Assembly (NCBI RefSeq): GCF_049977365.1
Contig: NZ_JBNGEN010000004.1
Span: 62,001 to 126,000, forward strand
From: Brachymonas sp049977365
Lineage (GTDB): Bacteria > Pseudomonadota > Gammaproteobacteria > Burkholderiales > Burkholderiaceae_C
DNA length: 64,000 nucleotides
Direction: 5' to 3'
Below, piece after piece: positions 54,846 to 64,000 of the stretch; the first letter of the stretch is position 1; each line of letters begins with the position of its first letter. The notes under the pieces are model-generated. The model saw only the letters and a program-made list of their open reading frames with translations. It ran no database searches and had not been told where the DNA came from. The position numbers and the translations under genes are program-made.

Positions 54846-55400
54846 TCAGGCGGTTTGTTTCTTGACCCAGGCGGTGTAGGCGTCCATCCAGGTTTGGATG
54901 AAGGCGCGGGTGCGGTCGGTGGTGAAGCCGCCTTCGGGGGAGAAGGTGGAGTCGTCCACGTGGAGGAAGACTTCGGGCTGGGCCAGGGTGGGCATGTTGA
55001 GGAAGGCGAGCACGTTGCGCAGGTGTTGCTGAGCCAGGGCGGTGCCGATGGCTCCGGGGGAGGCGCCGAGGACGCCGGCGGGCTTGCCGCCCCACACGCT
55101 CTGGCCGTAGGGGCGTGAGCCGTGGTCGAGGGCATTCTTGAGGACGCCGGGGATGGAGCGGTTGTACTCGGGGGTGACGAAGATGACGCCCTGTGCGGCG
55201 GCGATTTCGGCCTTCATGCGCAGGACGCTGGCGGCCTGCTGGGCGTCGTCGTCCTGGCTGTAGAGGGGGAGGTCACCGATTTCGACGATCTTGAGGGTGA
55301 AGTCGGCGGGGGCCAGCGTGGCGAGGGCCTGGGCAAGCTTGCGGTTGATGGAATCCTTGCGCAGGCTGCCGACGATGACGGCGATCTGGGTTTGACTCAT
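54846..55400 (-). CDS. NADPH-dependent FMN reductase family protein
   Basis: A 184-residue flavodoxin-fold reductase. The FMN phosphate loop is 'VIVGSLRKDSINRKLAQALA', and 'FVTPEYNRSIPGVLKNALDH' and 'KPAGVLGASPGAIGTALAQQ' are the other FMN-binding blocks. Relatives include ChrR/YieF-type chromate and quinone reductases, so a role against quinone or oxidant stress is possible but not shown. ATG 55400 has an upstream GGAACC sequence and purine-rich tract on the minus strand. It ends at a strong hairpin. Confidence 0.93.
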   Translation of the reverse strand: MSQTQIAVIVGSLRKDSINRKLAQALATLAPADFTLKIVEIGDLPLYSQDDDAQQAASVLRMKAEIAAAQGVIFVTPEYNRSIPGVLKNALDHGSRPYGQSVWGGKPAGVLGASPGAIGTALAQQHLRNVLAFLNMPTLAQPEVFLHVDDSTFSPEGGFTTDRTRAFIQTWMDAYTAWVKKQTA

Positions 55401-55908
55401 GGAAAAGGTTCCTTTTTTTCCGGTTCCCGTGGGGGAGGTGGCGATAACGGCGGTGGCCGGGAACCCGCGCATGACGACCTGCATGTCCTGCGCAGGCGCT
55501 GCCATGGTCGGGAACCATGACGGGGCCTGCATCCGTTGCAGCCCATTGTAGGCAGCAGGGTGGCTTGGGGCATGGGGTGTGGCCATGGGGGGCCGGGATG
55601 TGGGGGATTGGGGCTGACGGCTTGCAGGCGGGGTGGGGATGTGCCAGCTGCCGGATGAGGGGCGGGCGGGTGAGTGGCGGGGTATGCTGCGCGTGGGGTG
55701 TGGATTGCAAAGCGGCAGGCATGGCCCCATCTGCCAGGGCCCGGTGGAAGGTTTCGATGGTGCCTGGGATGCATCGAGGGGCCTGCGCCGGGACAGGAGT
55801 GGATGCGGGCTGTCTGCCGGATATGCTGTCGCATGGATGGATGCAGGGGGTGCGGCGCTGCCTTTTTTGGGGGGGCCGCACCTGTGTTGTTTTATTCGGG
55901 CCGTGGTC
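55401..55908. other. Divergent intergenic region before uvrA
   Basis: About 508 bases, G-rich on the plus strand with many GGGG runs. The uvrA frame remains open upstream to 55633, but those residues show no conservation pattern. No LexA-type CTG-N10-CAG box is evident by eye. I see no RNA gene or repeat. Confidence 0.4.
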
Positions 55909-61965
<6,057 letters not shown>

Positions 61966-62146
61966 CTCGGCCCGAAAGAGCAGGGCAGAAGCGGATGGGA
62001 TGTGCATGCATCCCACGTCTCTGCTGCTCTGCCTCTGCTGCTTCAGAGGGACGCCTTCCCCATGGAGTGGGCAGAAGGCAAGGGCCATGCGACCGCCATG
62101 CACCCGCTGTGCAGGCGCAGCGACAGATGCCGGAACGCCCGGAAGA

Positions 62147-63124
62147 TCAGCTCCGGCGTTCCTGCAGACCCAGTGCCAGTGCGCGCAGTGCCTGGGCATG
62201 GGCGTTGTCGGACAGGTCGGCAATCGCCGCAATGGCACGGTCGGCCTCGGCCGCTGCCACCCCCCGTGCGTCGGCCAGCGAGCCAGTGCTGCGCACGATG
62301 GCCACTACCTCGTCGAGCGCCTCCACCGAGCCGTGCTCGATCGCGTGACGGATCACGGCGGCCTGTTCCGCCGGGGCCTTCTGCATGGCAATGATCAGCG
62401 GCAGCGTGGTCTTGCCCTCGCGCAGATCGTCGCCCAGATTCTTGCCCATCTCCTCGGCCTGCCCCTCGTAATCGAGCACATCGTCGATGATCTGGAAGGC
62501 CGTGCCCAGCGCCTGTCCATAGGTTGCGCAGCACTCCTCGCGCTCGGCGCTGCAGCCCTGCAGCACCGCAGCGATGCGCGTGCAGGCCTCGAACAGCTTG
62601 GCCGTCTTGGAGCGGATCACATGCAGATAGTCCTCGGTCGTGAGCGAGGCGTCGTGCATGTTCATGAGCTGCAGCACCTCGCCCTCCGAAATGGTGTTGG
62701 TCGCCCCGGCCAGGATCTCCATGACGCGCATGTTCTGCACTTCCACCATCATCTGGAACGAGCGCGAATACAGAAAGTCGCCCACCAGCACGCTCGCCGG
62801 ATTGCCGAAGGACACATTGGCCGTCGGCCGACCCCGACGCAGGGTCGACTCATCGACCACGTCGTCATGCAGCAGCGTGGCCGTGTGGATGAACTCCACC
62901 ACCGCCGCCAGCAGGTAGTGCTGCTCGCCCTGATAGCCGAGCGCCTTTGCCATCATGAGCAGCAGCGCCGGGCGCAGCCGCTTGCCCCCCGCGCCGATGA
63001 TGTACTGCGACACCTGGCTCACCAGCGGCACCCCCGTGTTCAGCCGCGCGTGGATCACGCGATCCATCGCCTGCATGTCGGGGGCGATCAGGGCGAGGGC
63101 AGACTGTACGTTGGAGGCAGGCAA
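62147..63124 (-). CDS. ispB: Octaprenyl-diphosphate synthase (polyprenyl synthetase) IspB
   Basis: A 325-residue trans-prenyltransferase that makes the ubiquinone side chain. The first Asp-rich motif is 'LLHDDVVDESTLRRGRPT' and the second 'QIIDDVLDYEGQAEEMGKNL', both with intact DDxxD. 'GAGGKRLRPALLLMMAKAL' binds IPP. The start is TTG 63124, which gives the family length; the first ATG would be 16 codons later and remove the conserved N-terminal helix. It is divergent from rplU, the usual ispB-rplU-rpmA arrangement. Confidence 0.96.
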   Translation of the reverse strand: MPASNVQSALALIAPDMQAMDRVIHARLNTGVPLVSQVSQYIIGAGGKRLRPALLLMMAKALGYQGEQHYLLAAVVEFIHTATLLHDDVVDESTLRRGRPTANVSFGNPASVLVGDFLYSRSFQMMVEVQNMRVMEILAGATNTISEGEVLQLMNMHDASLTTEDYLHVIRSKTAKLFEACTRIAAVLQGCSAEREECCATYGQALGTAFQIIDDVLDYEGQAEEMGKNLGDDLREGKTTLPLIIAMQKAPAEQAAVIRHAIEHGSVEALDEVVAIVRSTGSLADARGVAAAEADRAIAAIADLSDNAHAQALRALALGLQERRS

Positions 63125-63294
63125 GGTGGAATCCCGTGGTGCGGAAGCGGCCCCGCAGGGCCATGAGGAACAAGGAGACGGAACCCGCCCCCTGCGAAGA
63201 CCTCAAATTATAGAAGCCATGCCCCGCAAAGGTGCCGGGCCCCCGAGCTTGCCCTGTCCCTGATCAGGCCAAAATCCTTTTGTGACAGAAGGAC

Positions 63295-63324
63295 TTGCGT
63301 CTCCGCCAGGGCTCAGGGTAAAAT
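63295..63324 (+). promoter_or_regulatory. Promoter of rplU-rpmA
   Basis: TTGCGT (63295-63300), an 18-base spacer and TAAAAT (63319-63324), 55 bases before rplU. Between the promoter and the ATG a short inverted repeat (TTGCC / GGCAA, about 63333-63353) could form a leader hairpin. Confidence 0.55.
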
Positions 63325-63379
63325 CCCGCTCTTGCCGGAAATTCGTCTGGCAAATTTCATTCATTTGAAGGTTTCAACA

Positions 63380-63691
63380 ATGTACGCAGTCATAAAAACC
63401 GGCGGCAAGCAGTATCGCGTAGCAGCCGGCGACAAGATCAAGGTAGAACAGATTGCTGCGGACGAAGGACAAGAGATCACCATCGATCAGGTGCTGGCCG
63501 TCGGCGACGGCGACAGCCTGAAGGTGGGTACTCCCCTGGTTTCCGGCGCAACCGTGGTAGCCAAGGTGCTCGCCCATGGCAAGCACGACAAGGTCCGCAT
63601 CTTCAAGATGCGCCGCCGCAAGCACTACCAGAAGCGCCAGGGCCATCGCCAGCAGTTCACCGAGCTGGAAATCGCTTCCATCAACGCTTGA
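63380..63691 (+). CDS. rplU: 50S ribosomal protein L21
   Basis: A 103-residue ribosomal protein that begins 'MYAVIKTGGKQYRVAAGDKI', the invariant family start. The basic C-terminal part 'RIFKMRRRKHYQKRQGHRQQ' binds 23S rRNA. ATG 63380 is preceded by AAGG. rpmA follows after 19 bases. Confidence 0.99.
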   Translation: MYAVIKTGGKQYRVAAGDKIKVEQIAADEGQEITIDQVLAVGDGDSLKVGTPLVSGATVVAKVLAHGKHDKVRIFKMRRRKHYQKRQGHRQQFTELEIASINA

Positions 63692-63710
63692 AGCCCAAGG
63701 AGAGTAACTC

Positions 63711-63971
63711 ATGGCACATAAGAAAGGCGGCGGCTCTACGCACAACGGGCGCGATTCCAAGCCCAAGATGCTGGGCGTGAAAGCGTTCGGCGGTGAACAT
63801 ATCAGCGCAGGTTCCATCATCGTGCGCCAGCGTGGTACCCGTTTCCACGCCGGCAACAACGTGGGCATCGGCAAGGACCACACCCTGTTTGCGCTCGTCG
63901 ACGGTCACGTGTCCTTCGTGACGCGCGGCGCGCTCAACAAGCATGTGGTGGACGTGACCCCCGCCGAATAA
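63711..63971 (+). CDS. rpmA: 50S ribosomal protein L27
   Basis: An 86-residue protein. The N-terminus 'MAHKKGGGSTHNGRDSKPKM' reaches the peptidyl-transferase centre, and 'GSIIVRQRGTRFHAGNNVGI' is the L27 signature. There is no N-terminal cleavage extension. The ribosome-binding site AGGAG lies at 63698-63703. obgE is normally next, beyond the window. Confidence 0.99.
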   Translation: MAHKKGGGSTHNGRDSKPKMLGVKAFGGEHISAGSIIVRQRGTRFHAGNNVGIGKDHTLFALVDGHVSFVTRGALNKHVVDVTPAE

Positions 63972-64000
63972 TCCGGCGCGGCAGGTTCGTTCCTCCCTTT

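Noticed and set aside
54544..54879. 111-residue plus-strand frame after the truncated gene
   Set aside because: It begins inside the preceding frame and runs through the terminator hairpin into the FMN reductase; no motif supports it.

Overview
The window is a piece of a GC-rich chromosome from a betaproteobacterium of the order Burkholderiales, most like the Comamonadaceae. The support is the gene order gyrA / DUF2059 / serC / pheA / tyrA / aroA-cmk / rpsA / ihfB / lapB, the ompA-ubiG-gph block on the other side of gyrA, the tmRNA tag ANDERFALAA, and the fused EPSP synthase-CMP kinase. Species cannot be fixed from the sequence alone.

Layout. (1) 1-6417: the 3' part of a type I-E CRISPR-Cas locus (end of cas7e, then cas5e, cas6e, cas1, cas2), a short AT-rich leader and a large array of 57 repeats and 56 spacers with a 61-nt period. 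One spacer occurs twice, the 29th repeat base is nearly always C, and the leader-distal repeat is decayed. An orphan repeat lies at 6820, beside the end of glmS. (2) 6856-12072: glmS, a divergent Lrp/AsnC regulator, the cbpA-cbpM chaperone pair, a GST and a small hypothetical. (3) 12159-18205: ribF-ileS-lspA-glmU on the minus strand. (4) 18292-27479: an exported hypothetical, an NRAMP-like transporter, purN with an overlapping YpfH-like hydrolase that appears to have lost its catalytic serine and histidine, a D-amino-acid dehydrogenase of the DauA type, and mfd. (5) 27782-33236: ispD-ispF, an OmpR/EnvZ two-component system and two exported proteins. (6) 33391-46146: a long minus-strand run from gyrA through aromatic/serine biosynthesis, rpsA and ihfB to lapB. 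lapA, often found between ihfB and lapB, is absent. (7) 46414-51383: ompA, ubiG, gph, two unknown proteins and ssrA (tmRNA).

(8) 51384-54786: an accessory patch directly downstream of the tmRNA 3' end. It carries a class A beta-lactamase with its own plausible promoter, a complete IS3-family element with 27-bp inverted repeats, and a gene whose 5' part is missing at the IS border. No integrase is present. (9) 54846-63971: an FMN reductase, a 2018-residue double-length UvrA with four ATPase modules, ispB, then rplU and rpmA.

Most of the window is housekeeping sequence. The parts that merit follow-up are the CRISPR array and its edges, the YpfH-like pseudoenzyme, the double UvrA with an altered zinc motif, the tmRNA-adjacent patch, and the lost lapA. 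I did not find a clearly new multi-gene system. Similarity statements rest on recognised motifs and remembered family sequences, not on database searches.
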